From Pseudomonas sp. MWU13-2105 (GTDB lineage Bacteria > Pseudomonadota > Gammaproteobacteria > Pseudomonadales > Pseudomonadaceae), in contig NZ_JALLIY010000011.1 in the NCBI RefSeq assembly GCF_023242315.1, positions 186,001 to 250,000 on the forward strand: 64,000 bases of DNA, given 5' to 3'. How positions within the stretch are numbered: position 1 is the first letter of the stretch; every line of letters begins with the position of its first letter. The notes under the pieces are model-generated. The model was given only the letters and a program-made list of their open reading frames with translations. It did not search any database and was not told the origin of the DNA. Made by a program: the position numbers and the translations under genes. This document shows positions 42,806-51,421 of this stretch, piece after piece.

Positions 42806-43204
42806 TCAGCACGGCTCCAGGGCAATCTGCAGCTTGGCCGCCAGGGCCAGGGCTTCGGGATGTCCGCTTGGTGCCTGGAGTCGCAGTTCCGCGCCGGCCA
42901 AGCGGGCCATCCGCGAGGCTTCCGTCACCAGTCGTTCGGCAACCCCACGGCGCCTGGTGACTTTTCTGACGCAAAGTTGGGATAAAAGCCAGAGATCCGC
43001 GCGCCGCTCCAGGCGCGCCGCGCCCAGCAGGCGGTCATTGAAGCGCCCGGCGATCAGGCTGCCGTCGGCCAGGGCGGTTTCGATCAGTTGCTGGCCGTCG
43101 GTTTGGGGGGCGAAGAGCCAGGACGGTGCGTCCTGGTAGATCTTGCGCAGGTCCTGCTGGTCCTGGTAGGTGGCTTCGGTGAGGGGCTCGACAACGATGG
43201 GCAT
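42806..43204 (-). CDS. panZ: PanZ/PanM-like acetyl-CoA sensor (GNAT fold)
   Basis: 132 residues from ATG 43204. IAGRFNDRLLGAARLERRAD, LCVRKVTRRRGVAERLVTEA resemble E. coli PanZ (ARFNERLLAAVRV, VREVTRRRGVG). PanZ binds acetyl-CoA and triggers self-cleavage of aspartate decarboxylase PanD in coenzyme A synthesis. A generic GNAT acetyltransferase is the alternative. Confidence 0.72.
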   Translation of the reverse strand: MPIVVEPLTEATYQDQQDLRKIYQDAPSWLFAPQTDGQQLIETALADGSLIAGRFNDRLLGAARLERRADLWLLSQLCVRKVTRRRGVAERLVTEASRMARLAGAELRLQAPSGHPEALALAAKLQIALEPC

Positions 43205-43235
43205 AAATTCCTCGAATGTCCGGGGCTGGCGTTTA

Positions 43236-43335
43236 TGTAGGAGCAAGCTTGCTCGCGATGGCGTTCTTTCGGGCGCCATCTGCATTCGGGGCTGATGGCC
43301 GCCTGCGGTGGATCACGAGCAAGCTTGCTCCTACA
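43236..43335. repeat. REP doublet (REPIN)
   Basis: TGTAGGAGCAAGCTTGCTCG at the left and ACGAGCAAGCTTGCTCCTACA-type sequence at the right form outer arms around a GC-rich centre. It occupies most of the 342-base gap between panZ-like and the MFS gene, which otherwise holds only the promoters. Confidence 0.85.
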
Positions 43336-43546
43336 GCAAAGCAGGGCAGTTGCGTTACATAGAGAGCGTATCAGCCTGGTTGTTCTGCCAAGGGTAAATG
43401 TTAACCTTTCCCGGTTCGTCCGTCCCTCTGCGACTGATTGTCGCGTAACAAGCGTCACCCGATAACACGGCCAAGCCTGCGTGCACCAAGGCCGGGAGTG
43501 ATGCGTGGCCGGCGAACCATTACTTCAATTGGGGGAGACACTTCAA

Positions 43547-45208
43547 ATGAGCATCAGCATTACGGCGGACACTCAAGTCGCCGAACCGGCGTTCCTGTCA
43601 AAGGAACGCATCATCGCCAAGCCCGGTTTCAACCGCTGGCTGGTTCCACCGGCCGCCCTGGCCATCCACCTGTGCATCGGCATGGCCTACGGTTTCTCGG
43701 TGTTCTGGTTGCCGTTGTCCAAGGCCTTGGGCATCACCGCGCCGGTCGCTTGCGCGCCGGACATGAGCTTTATCGCACAAGTGTTCTCGTCGCAGTGTGA
43801 TTGGCCGATTTCCATGCTCGGCTGGATCTACACCCTGTTCTTCATCTTCCTCGGCTGTTCGGCGGCGATCTGGGGTGGCTGGCTGGAACGTGCCGGGCCG
43901 CGCAAGGCCGGTGTGGTGTCCGCCCTGTGCTGGTGTGGTGGCCTGCTGATTTCGGCGCTGGGGGTCTATACCCACCAGATCTGGCTGATGTGGATCGGTT
44001 CCGGGGTGATCGGCGGTATCGGCCTGGGCCTGGGCTATATCTCGCCGGTCTCGACCCTGATCAAGTGGTTCCCGGACAAGCGCGGCATGGCCACCGGCAT
44101 GGCGATCATGGGCTTCGGCGGCGGCGCGATGGTCGGTGCACCGCTGGCGGCGGCCTTGATGGGCCATTTCGCTTCACCCGCCAGTGTCGGCGTGTGGCAG
44201 AGCTTTGCGGTGATGGCGGCGATCTATTTCGTCTTCATGATCGGCGGCGCGCTGTCGTACCGTGTGCCGCCGACCGGCTGGAAGCCCGAGGGCTGGACCG
44301 CGCCGGTGAAGAAGAGCAGCAACGCGATGATCACCCACCGTCACGTACATGTGAACGTGGCGTGGAAGACCCCGCAGTTCCGTCTGGTGTGGCTGGTACT
44401 GTGCCTGAACGTGTCCGCCGGTATCGGCATCCTCGGCATGGCTTCGCCCCTGCTGCAGGAAGTCTTTGCCGGTAAATTGCTCGGCAACGGCCTGACGTTC
44501 AGTCAGCTGGACGCCACGCAACTGGGCCAGATCGCCGCGATCGCGGCCGGGTTCACCGGTTTGCTCAGCCTGTTCAACATCGGTGGCCGGTTCTTCTGGG
44601 CCTCGTTCTCGGACTATATCGGCCGCAAGGCGACCTACTTCGTGTTCTTCGCCCTGGGCGTCGCGCTCTATGCGTCGGTACCGAGCCTTGGTCACCTGGG
44701 TAGCATCGCGCTGTTCGTCGCGGCGTTCTGCGTGATCCTGTCGATGTACGGCGGCGGTTTCGCCACAGTGCCGGCCTACCTGGCGGATCTGTTCGGCACC
44801 CAGATGGTCGGTGCGATCCACGGTCGCCTGTTGACCGCCTGGGCCGCGGCCGGGGTACTGGGGCCGGTTCTGGTGAACTATCTGCGCGAATACCAGTTGA
44901 GCCTCGGCGTCGAGCGCGCCGCAGCCTACGACATCACCTTGTACATCCTCGCCGGCCTGCTGGTGCTGGGTTTCATCTGCAACCTGCTGGTGCGTCCGGT
45001 GGCCGACAAGTACTTCATGACCGATGCCGAGCTGGCCGCCGAACAGGCGCTGGGTCATGACAAGGGCGCCGACAGCACTACCGTGCTGGAGTGGAAAGCC
45101 GCGCCGGGCAGCAAGCCGATGGCAGTCGCCGCCTGGCTGGTAGTGGGTATTCCGTTGGCGTGGGGCGTGTGGGTCACCCTGCAGAAGACGGCGGTGCTGT
45201 TCCACTAA
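43547..45208 (+). CDS. OFA-family MFS transporter (oxalate/formate antiporter-like)
   Basis: 553 residues from ATG 43547 after GGGGGAGA. 12 segments: AIHLCIGMAYGFSVFWLPLS, GPRKAGVVSALCWCGGLLIS, KWFPDKRGMATGMAIMGFGG (the MFS/OFA motif WFPDKRG) and FWASFSDYIGRKATYFVFFA. Long cytosolic loop and a C-terminal extra segment are usual for this Pseudomonas branch. It probably carries a mono- or dicarboxylate; the substrate is not readable. Confidence 0.87.
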   Translation: MSISITADTQVAEPAFLSKERIIAKPGFNRWLVPPAALAIHLCIGMAYGFSVFWLPLSKALGITAPVACAPDMSFIAQVFSSQCDWPISMLGWIYTLFFIFLGCSAAIWGGWLERAGPRKAGVVSALCWCGGLLISALGVYTHQIWLMWIGSGVIGGIGLGLGYISPVSTLIKWFPDKRGMATGMAIMGFGGGAMVGAPLAAALMGHFASPASVGVWQSFAVMAAIYFVFMIGGALSYRVPPTGWKPEGWTAPVKKSSNAMITHRHVHVNVAWKTPQFRLVWLVLCLNVSAGIGILGMASPLLQEVFAGKLLGNGLTFSQLDATQLGQIAAIAAGFTGLLSLFNIGGRFFWASFSDYIGRKATYFVFFALGVALYASVPSLGHLGSIALFVAAFCVILSMYGGGFATVPAYLADLFGTQMVGAIHGRLLTAWAAAGVLGPVLVNYLREYQLSLGVERAAAYDITLYILAGLLVLGFICNLLVRPVADKYFMTDAELAAEQALGHDKGADSTTVLEWKAAPGSKPMAVAAWLVVGIPLAWGVWVTLQKTAVLFH

Positions 45209-45221
45209 AACCCTGTCTTCA

Positions 45222-45256
45222 CCCTGTAGGAGCAGTCGGTCGACGCTCCTACAGGG
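45222..45256 (+). terminator. Hairpin after the MFS gene (REP-like, possible terminator)
   Basis: Perfect 12-base arms CCCTGTAGGAGC and GCTCCTACAGGG around an 11-base loop, 14 bases after the stop. There is no T run; the arms are REP-like. Confidence 0.55.
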
Positions 45257-45396
45257 ATTGTGTGCTTGTCCTGACAGGTATATCCCCGACACGCCTGGGC
45301 TCAGCCCGTCCGGGAGTTCACCTTGCGTGTTTCTGTTTGCCGTCCGCGCCCCTATAATGGCTGCCTTTTTCGCCCAATGATTTTGCGGAGCTGGTG

Positions 45397-45990
45397 ATGG
45401 CCGAACGTAAGGCGTCCGTCGAGCGCGACACTCTGGAAACCCAGATCAAAGCCTCGATCAACCTGGATGGCACCGGAAAGGCCCGATTTGATATCGGTGT
45501 CCCTTTTCTTGAACACATGCTCGACCAGATCGCCCGTCACGGGTTGATCGACCTGGATATCGAGTGCAAGGGTGACCTGCATATCGACGACCACCACACC
45601 GTGGAAGACGTCGGTATCACCCTGGGGCAGGCCTTCGCCAAAGCCATCGGCGACAAGAAAGGCATCCGTCGCTACGGCCACGCCTATGTCCCGCTGGACG
45701 AAGCGCTGTCGCGGGTGGTCATCGACTTCTCCGGCCGTCCTGGCCTGCAGATGCACGTGCCCTACACCCGGGCCACCGTTGGCGGCTTCGATGTCGACCT
45801 GTTCCAGGAATTCTTCCAGGGTTTCGTCAACCACGCGTTGGTCAGCCTGCACATCGACAACCTGCGTGGCAGCAACACCCACCACCAGATCGAAACCGTG
45901 TTCAAGGCCTTCGGTCGTGCCCTGCGCATGGCCGTCGAGCTCGATGAGCGCATGGCCGGGCAAATGCCCTCGACCAAGGGCGTCCTGTAA
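45397..45990 (+). CDS. hisB: Imidazoleglycerol-phosphate dehydratase
   Basis: 197 residues, monofunctional HisB. Metal motifs DDHHTVED (64-71) and the second SNTHHQIET are present. It dehydrates imidazole glycerol phosphate in histidine synthesis. First of a hisB-hisH-DUF2164-hisA-hisF operon; the stop overlaps the hisH start (TAATG). ATG at 45397 is chosen for its GGAG spacing over an in-frame start one codon earlier. Confidence 0.97.
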   Translation: MAERKASVERDTLETQIKASINLDGTGKARFDIGVPFLEHMLDQIARHGLIDLDIECKGDLHIDDHHTVEDVGITLGQAFAKAIGDKKGIRRYGHAYVPLDEALSRVVIDFSGRPGLQMHVPYTRATVGGFDVDLFQEFFQGFVNHALVSLHIDNLRGSNTHHQIETVFKAFGRALRMAVELDERMAGQMPSTKGVL

Positions 45991-46628
45991 TGCAGACGGT
46001 CGCGGTTATCGATTACGGCATGGGTAACCTGCACTCGGTGGCCAAGGCCCTCGAGCACGTGGGCGCCGGCAAGGTGCTGATCACCAGCGATGCCGCTGTG
46101 ATTCGCGAAGCCGACCGGGTGGTTTTCCCCGGCGTCGGCGCGATTCGCGACTGCATGGCCGAGATCCGCCGCCTGGGTTTCGATTCGCTGGTACGCGAAG
46201 TCAGCCAGGATCGCCCGTTCCTGGGCATCTGTGTTGGCATGCAGGCCTTGCTCGAGCATAGCGAAGAGAACGCCGGTGTCGACTGCATCGGCCTGTTTCC
46301 CGGCCAGGTGAAGCTGTTCGCCAAGGACCGGCACGAGGACGGCGAGCACCTGAAAGTGCCGCACATGGGCTGGAACGAGGTAACGCAGGTGGTGGATCAC
46401 CCGCTGTGGCACAACATCCCGGACCTGGCGCGCTTCTACTTCGTGCACAGCTACTACATCGCTGCCGGCAACCCGCGGCAGGTGGTGGGCAGCGGGCACT
46501 ACGGCGTCGACTTCGCCGCGGCGCTGGCCGAGGGTTCGCGTTTCGCCGTGCAGTTCCACCCGGAGAAAAGCCATACCCACGGCCTGCAATTGCTGCAGAA
46601 CTTCGCCGCCTGGGACGGGCGCTGGTAA
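45990..46628 (+). CDS. hisH: Imidazole glycerol phosphate synthase subunit HisH (glutaminase)
   Basis: 212 residues, class I glutamine amidotransferase. Nucleophile C81 in GICVGMQ; the His-Glu pair is in FHPEKS near the end. It releases ammonia from glutamine and channels it to HisF, encoded two genes later. Confidence 0.97.
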   Translation: MQTVAVIDYGMGNLHSVAKALEHVGAGKVLITSDAAVIREADRVVFPGVGAIRDCMAEIRRLGFDSLVREVSQDRPFLGICVGMQALLEHSEENAGVDCIGLFPGQVKLFAKDRHEDGEHLKVPHMGWNEVTQVVDHPLWHNIPDLARFYFVHSYYIAAGNPRQVVGSGHYGVDFAAALAEGSRFAVQFHPEKSHTHGLQLLQNFAAWDGRW

Positions 46629-46883
46629 ATGGCCAAGATCAAGCCGCCGATCCTGACCCTCACTCCGGAACAGGAGAACGAGGCCAATCACAAGATCAAG
46701 CGCTTCATGGAAGAGCGCTTCGAGCTGGACCTGGGTTCGTTCGAAGCGGCTGAAATCCTCGAACTGTTTACCCGTGAAATTGCTCCGCACTATTACAACA
46801 GGGCGATTTTCGATGTGCAGACGCACCTTAAAGAAAGGTTCGAGAGCATCGAAAGCGACCTGTGGGCGCTCGAGAAAAACTGA
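46629..46883 (+). CDS. DUF2164 family protein
   Basis: 84 residues starting directly after the hisH stop. FMEERFELDLGSFEAAEILE, LFTREIAPHYYNRAIFDVQT match DUF2164, which has no known function. Its constant place between hisH and hisA suggests co-expression with histidine synthesis but not a role in it. Confidence 0.88.
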   Translation: MAKIKPPILTLTPEQENEANHKIKRFMEERFELDLGSFEAAEILELFTREIAPHYYNRAIFDVQTHLKERFESIESDLWALEKN

Positions 46884-46924
46884 TTTCCGAGTGAAGCTGA
46901 AAAAACGACTCTAAGGTTTGCCAG

Positions 46925-47662
46925 ATGCTGATTATCCCCGCTATCGATCTCAAAGACGGTGCCTGCGTACGTCTGCGCCAGGGCCGCATGGAAGATTCCA
47001 CGGTGTTCTCCGATGACCCGGTGAGCATGGCTGCCAAGTGGGTGGAGGGCGGCTGCCGCCGCCTGCATCTGGTCGACCTGAACGGCGCCTTCGAAGGCCA
47101 GCCGGTCAACGGCGAGGTGGTCACCGCCATCGCCAAGCGTTACCCGCACCTGCCGATCCAGATCGGTGGCGGGATCCGCTCCCTGGAAACCATCGAGCAC
47201 TACGTCAAGGCCGGTGTGAGCTACGTGATCATCGGTACCAAGGCGGTGAAAGACCCGGCGTTCGTCGCGCAAGCCTGCCGCGCGTTCCCGGGCAAGGTCA
47301 TCGTCGGCCTGGATGCCAAGGACGGTTTCGTCGCCACCGACGGCTGGGCCGAGGTCAGCACGGTGCAGGTGATCGACCTGGCCAAGCGCTTCGAAGCCGA
47401 CGGCGTGTCCGCCATCGTCTACACCGATATCGCCAAGGACGGCATGATGCAGGGCTGCAACGTGCCCTTCACCGCCGCCCTGGCCGCGGCCACGCGGATT
47501 CCGGTGATCGCTTCCGGGGGTATCCACAACCTGGGCGATATCAAGGCCCTGCTGGACGCCAAGGCCCCGGGCATCATCGGCGCGATTACCGGCCGGGCGA
47601 TCTACGAAGGCACCCTCGATGTCGCCGAGGCGCAAGCCTTCTGCGATTCGTACCAAGGCTGA
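46925..47662 (+). CDS. hisA: ProFAR isomerase HisA
   Basis: 245 residues, TIM barrel with twofold half-barrel repeats. General acid/base aspartates are in AIDLKDG (D8) and GLDAKDG (about D129). It isomerises ProFAR to PRFAR. 9 bases before hisF. Confidence 0.97.
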   Translation: MLIIPAIDLKDGACVRLRQGRMEDSTVFSDDPVSMAAKWVEGGCRRLHLVDLNGAFEGQPVNGEVVTAIAKRYPHLPIQIGGGIRSLETIEHYVKAGVSYVIIGTKAVKDPAFVAQACRAFPGKVIVGLDAKDGFVATDGWAEVSTVQVIDLAKRFEADGVSAIVYTDIAKDGMMQGCNVPFTAALAAATRIPVIASGGIHNLGDIKALLDAKAPGIIGAITGRAIYEGTLDVAEAQAFCDSYQG

Positions 47663-47671
47663 GGACTGACC

Positions 47672-48442
47672 ATGGCGCTGGCCAAACGCATCATCCCTTG
47701 CCTGGACGTCGACAACGGTCGCGTGGTCAAGGGCGTCAAGTTCGAGAACATCCGCGATGCCGGGGATCCGGTGGAAATCGCCCGGCGCTACGACGAACAG
47801 GGCGCCGACGAGATCACCTTTCTCGACATCACCGCCAGCGTCGACGGCCGTGACACCACGCTGCATACCGTCGAACGCATGGCCAGCCAGGTGTTTATCC
47901 CGCTGACGGTCGGCGGTGGCGTGCGCACCGTGCAGGACATCCGCAACCTGCTCAATGCCGGGGCCGACAAGGTCTCGATCAATACGGCGGCGGTGTTCAA
48001 CCCCGAGTTCGTCGGTGAAGCGGCGCAGCATTTCGGCTCGCAGTGCATCGTCGTCGCCATCGATGCGAAGAAAGTCTCGCTGCCGGGCGAAACCCCGCGC
48101 TGGGAGATCTTCACCCACGGCGGGCGCAAGCCCACCGGGCTCGATGCGGTGAAGTGGGCGAAGAAGATGGAAGGCCTTGGTGCCGGCGAAATCCTGCTCA
48201 CCAGCATGGACCAGGACGGCATGAAAAGCGGTTTCGACCTCGGCGTGACCCGGGCCATCAGCGATGCCCTGGGCATTCCAGTGATCGCCTCGGGCGGCGT
48301 CGGCAACCTCCAGCATCTGGCCGACGGGATTCTCGAAGGTCACGCCAGCGCGGTGCTGGCGGCGAGTATCTTCCACTTCGGCGAGTACACGGTGCCGGAA
48401 GCCAAGGCCTATATGGCCGCGCGCGGTATCGTGGTGCGCTGA
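47672..48442 (+). CDS. hisF: Imidazole glycerol phosphate synthase subunit HisF (cyclase)
   Basis: 256 residues, TIM barrel. CLDVDNGRVVKGVKFENIRD, CIVVAIDAKKVSLPG and VIASGGVGNLQHLADGILEG carry the two catalytic aspartates and phosphate sites. It joins ammonia from HisH to PRFAR, giving imidazole glycerol phosphate and AICAR. Last his gene in the operon. Confidence 0.97.
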   Translation: MALAKRIIPCLDVDNGRVVKGVKFENIRDAGDPVEIARRYDEQGADEITFLDITASVDGRDTTLHTVERMASQVFIPLTVGGGVRTVQDIRNLLNAGADKVSINTAAVFNPEFVGEAAQHFGSQCIVVAIDAKKVSLPGETPRWEIFTHGGRKPTGLDAVKWAKKMEGLGAGEILLTSMDQDGMKSGFDLGVTRAISDALGIPVIASGGVGNLQHLADGILEGHASAVLAASIFHFGEYTVPEAKAYMAARGIVVR

Positions 48443-48466
48443 AGGCAACAGGCCACTGGACAGTAT

Positions 48467-48495
48467 GGCGGCCTCAAGTCACTCTTGAGGCCGCC
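48467..48495 (+). terminator. Strong GC hairpin after hisF
   Basis: Perfect 12-base arms GGCGGCCTCAAG and CTTGAGGCCGCC with loop TCACT, 24 bases after hisF and 20 before the next start. With no T run it may be an mRNA boundary or an attenuating structure in the leader of the next gene. Confidence 0.5.
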
Positions 48496-48515
48496 ACGGA
48501 TTCCGGTTGCCTACT

Positions 48516-49271
48516 ATGTCTAAACGCTTTTTCCTTGCGCTGTTTTGCCTGATCGGACTGTTGTCGGGCGCGGCGGGTGCGGCGGACGCAGCCGATGACG
48601 GCATTGTCCTGCTGACGGAGAACTTCCCGCCCTACAACATGGCGAAAAACGGCAAGAACTTCGCCAAGGACGAGAACATCGAAGGCATCGCCGCCGATAT
48701 CGTGCGGGAAACCTTCAAGCGCGCCGGTATTTCCTACAGCCTGACCCTGCGTTTCCCCTGGGAGCGTATCTACAAACTCGCCCTGGAAAAGCCCGGCTAC
48801 GGGGTGTTTGTCATGGCCCGGCTGCCGGAGCGCGAGAAGCTGTTCAAGTGGGTCGGCCCGATTGGCCCGGACGACTGGGTGCTGCTGGCCAAGGCGGATA
48901 GCCCGATCGCCTTGTCGAGCCTGGAGCAGGCGCAGCGCTACAAGGTCGGCGCCTACAAGGGCGACGCCATCGCCGAATACCTGGCGCAGCACCGATTCAG
49001 CCCGGTACTGGCCCTGCGTGACCAGGATAATGCGAAGAAGCTGGTCGACGGCCAGATCGATCTGTGGGCCTCGGGCGATCCCGCCGGACGCTACCTGGCG
49101 CGACAGGAGGGTATTTCCGGGCTCAAGACGATCTTGCGTTTCAACAGCGCCTCGCTTTACCTGGCCCTGAACATAGAGGTGCCCGACGCGGTCGTCGCCA
49201 AGTTGCAGTCGGCGCTCGATCAGCTCCGCCGTGAAGGCGTGGTGGATCAGGCCTTCGGTCGGTACCTGTAA
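48516..49271 (+). CDS. Periplasmic substrate-binding protein, ABC amino-acid type (SBP_bac_3)
   Basis: 251 residues from ATG 48516 with a signal peptide (RFFLALFCLIGLLSGAAGAA). The mature part, LLTENFPPYNMAKNGKNFAK, IAADIVRETFKRAGISYSLT and GVFVMARLPEREKLFKWVGP, is of the TapB/'transporter substrate-binding' type common in Pseudomonas without adjacent permeases. Ligand unknown; it may be an orphan binder. Confidence 0.87.
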   Translation: MSKRFFLALFCLIGLLSGAAGAADAADDGIVLLTENFPPYNMAKNGKNFAKDENIEGIAADIVRETFKRAGISYSLTLRFPWERIYKLALEKPGYGVFVMARLPEREKLFKWVGPIGPDDWVLLAKADSPIALSSLEQAQRYKVGAYKGDAIAEYLAQHRFSPVLALRDQDNAKKLVDGQIDLWASGDPAGRYLARQEGISGLKTILRFNSASLYLALNIEVPDAVVAKLQSALDQLRREGVVDQAFGRYL

Positions 49272-49284
49272 GGGTTCTAACCGC

Positions 49285-50061
49285 TCAGCGATAAATGCCC
49301 TGCTTGCCGTGAGCTTCGCTCGCCTGGTTGCCGCGCAGGGCGATCATCGACTTGATGTCGATCCAGTCGATGCCCTGCTCCTTGAGCTTGGGCAGCTCGC
49401 GTTCAAGAACCGCCAGGGTCTGCGGGTAGGGATGGCCGATCACCACCGCCGAGCCGTGCTTGCGCGCCAGCCTGATGGCTTCCTGCAGTTGGGCGGTGAT
49501 GGCCGCGTCGGTGCGCTCATTGTCGAGGAAGACATCCCGTGACACGCTGGCCAGGCCGATCTTCTGCGCTTCGGCCGCGGCGACGGTCTTGGCGCTGGTG
49601 CGGCTGTCGACGAAGAACTTGTTGCGCCGCTGCAACTCACCCATCAGCCAGGCCATGGCCAGCGGTTCGGCGGTCATGCGGCTGCCTTCATGGTTGTTGA
49701 TCCCGCTGGTAAAGGGCACGGCCTTGAAGGCCGCGGCCAGGCGCGTTTTCAGTTCATCGAGGGGCAGTTCGGGATGCCAGGCGAAGGGGCCGGTGGCCGG
49801 GTCCATGGGCATGTGCAGCATGATGATCTTGCCGGCGGCGTGAGCCTCGCGAGCGAATTCGGCGGCGTGCGGGGTGTCGGGCATGATCGACGGGGTGACC
49901 GGCCCGGGCAGGGCCAGCACCCGACGATCCCGGGGCAGGTTCTGCCCCAGGTCATCGATAATCAGGGTCAGGTAGGCCTTGACCGGGACCGGCGACTCGC
50001 TCGGCGTCGCCTGGGCAACGCCGATCAAACAGCCGGTCAGGAGCAGCAGCCAGCGGCGCAC
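49285..50061 (-). CDS. Divergent polysaccharide deacetylase family protein (YibQ)
   Basis: 258 residues with a signal peptide (RWLLLLTGCLIGVAQATPSE). DUF610/YibQ: TLIIDDLGQNLPRDRRVLAL, ITLHMPMDP-type text (IIMLHMPMDPATGPFAWHPE), FTSGINNHEGSRMTAEPLAM and VIGHPYPQTLAVLERELPKL. Related to NodB deacetylases; true activity unproven. Downstream of ctpA and envC in a cell-wall operon. Confidence 0.92.
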   Translation of the reverse strand: MRRWLLLLTGCLIGVAQATPSESPVPVKAYLTLIIDDLGQNLPRDRRVLALPGPVTPSIMPDTPHAAEFAREAHAAGKIIMLHMPMDPATGPFAWHPELPLDELKTRLAAAFKAVPFTSGINNHEGSRMTAEPLAMAWLMGELQRRNKFFVDSRTSAKTVAAAEAQKIGLASVSRDVFLDNERTDAAITAQLQEAIRLARKHGSAVVIGHPYPQTLAVLERELPKLKEQGIDWIDIKSMIALRGNQASEAHGKQGIYR

Positions 50062-50062
50062 C

Positions 50063-51391
50063 TCAGTTGCCGCGTGTCACGCTCAGGCCCTTGAGCAGGC
50101 TCAGCGCCTGGCCCAACTGGTAGTCGTCGTCCTGCAGGCGTGGCTTGCTCTTGGTGGCCTTGACGCTCGGCTTGTCGGCGCCGCCGTTGCCGTTGCCCAG
50201 GTGACCTTGCAGATCGGCTTCCTTGAAGGTCTCGTCATCCTGGGCGCCGGTGACCTTGGCCTGGCGCACTTCGACGTCGGGGATGATGCCCTGGGCCTGG
50301 ATCGAGCGCCCGTTGGGCGTGAAGTACAGCGCGGTGGTGATTTTCAGCGCGCGGTCATTGCTCAGCGGCAGCACGGTCTGTACCGAGCCCTTGCCGAAGC
50401 TGGTGGTGCCCATCAGCACGGCGCGTTTCTGGTCTTGCAGGGCGCCGGCGACGATTTCCGAGGCCGAGGCGCTGCCGCCGTTGATCAGGACTACCATCGG
50501 CACCGCTTCGCTTTCGTCGTGGCCGGTGGCCGAGAAGCGCAGTTCGGAGTTGGCGATCCGGCCCTTGGTGTAGACGATCAGGCCCTTGGTGATGAAGTGG
50601 TCGACCACTTCCACGGCGGCCTGCAACACGCCGCCGGGGTTGTTGCGCAGGTCGAGGACGATGCCGTTGAGCTTCTTGCCGTTTTCCTTGCGCAGCGCCG
50701 CCAGGGCCTTGGAGACCTCTTCGCCGGTCTTGACCTGGAACTGGGTGATGCGGATATAGCCGTAGCCGTTTTCCAGCAACTGGCTGCGCACGCTCTTGGT
50801 GCGGATGATCGCCCGGGTCAGGGTCACGTCGAACGGCGCGCCGCCGTTGCGGACCAGGGTCAGGGTGATCTTCTGGCCGACCTTGCCGCGCATCTTGTCG
50901 ACCGCTTCGGTCATGGTCTGGCCACGGGTCGGCTGGCCGTTGATCTTGACGATCAGGTCGCCGGCCTGCACGCCGGCCTTGGATGCCGGGGTGTCGTCGA
51001 TCGGCGAGACCACCTTGACGAAGTTGTCTTCCATGCCGACTTCGATGCCCAGGCCGCCGAATTCGCCGCTGGTGTCTTCCTGCAACTGGGCGAAATCGTC
51101 CGGCCCGAGGTAGGCGGAGTGCGGGTCAAGGTTGCTGAGCATACCCTTGATGGCATTCTCCAGCAGGGTCTTGTCGTCCACTGGCTCGACATAGGCGGCC
51201 TTGATCCGGTCCATGACCTCGGCAAAGGTGCGCAGCTCGTCGAGCGGCAGCGGGGCCTTGGCGGTGACGGCTGGAGCAGCGGCAGCGGCAGCCGGCGCGG
51301 GCTGGGCAGGTTGCGCAGCGAACGCGTGGGGCGCACCGATCACCAGCGCGATCGTCAGGGCCAGCGAGGTGAGGCGGGACAAATGCAACAT
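50063..51391 (-). CDS. ctpA: C-terminal processing protease CtpA (S41 family)
   Basis: 442 residues with signal peptide, PDZ domain (GGLGIEVGMEDNFVKVVSPI, DDTPASKAGVQAGDLIVKIN) and S41 catalytic part: serine in GGSASASEIVAGALQDQKRA and lysine in GTTSFGKGSVQTVLP. In Pseudomonas it degrades cell-wall cross-link hydrolases in the periplasm. It lies between envC and the YibQ gene. Confidence 0.94.
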   Translation of the reverse strand: MLHLSRLTSLALTIALVIGAPHAFAAQPAQPAPAAAAAAPAVTAKAPLPLDELRTFAEVMDRIKAAYVEPVDDKTLLENAIKGMLSNLDPHSAYLGPDDFAQLQEDTSGEFGGLGIEVGMEDNFVKVVSPIDDTPASKAGVQAGDLIVKINGQPTRGQTMTEAVDKMRGKVGQKITLTLVRNGGAPFDVTLTRAIIRTKSVRSQLLENGYGYIRITQFQVKTGEEVSKALAALRKENGKKLNGIVLDLRNNPGGVLQAAVEVVDHFITKGLIVYTKGRIANSELRFSATGHDESEAVPMVVLINGGSASASEIVAGALQDQKRAVLMGTTSFGKGSVQTVLPLSNDRALKITTALYFTPNGRSIQAQGIIPDVEVRQAKVTGAQDDETFKEADLQGHLGNGNGGADKPSVKATKSKPRLQDDDYQLGQALSLLKGLSVTRGN

Positions 51392-51421
51392 GTCGAACGA
51401 ACTCCTGATTAAGATGCCGGC

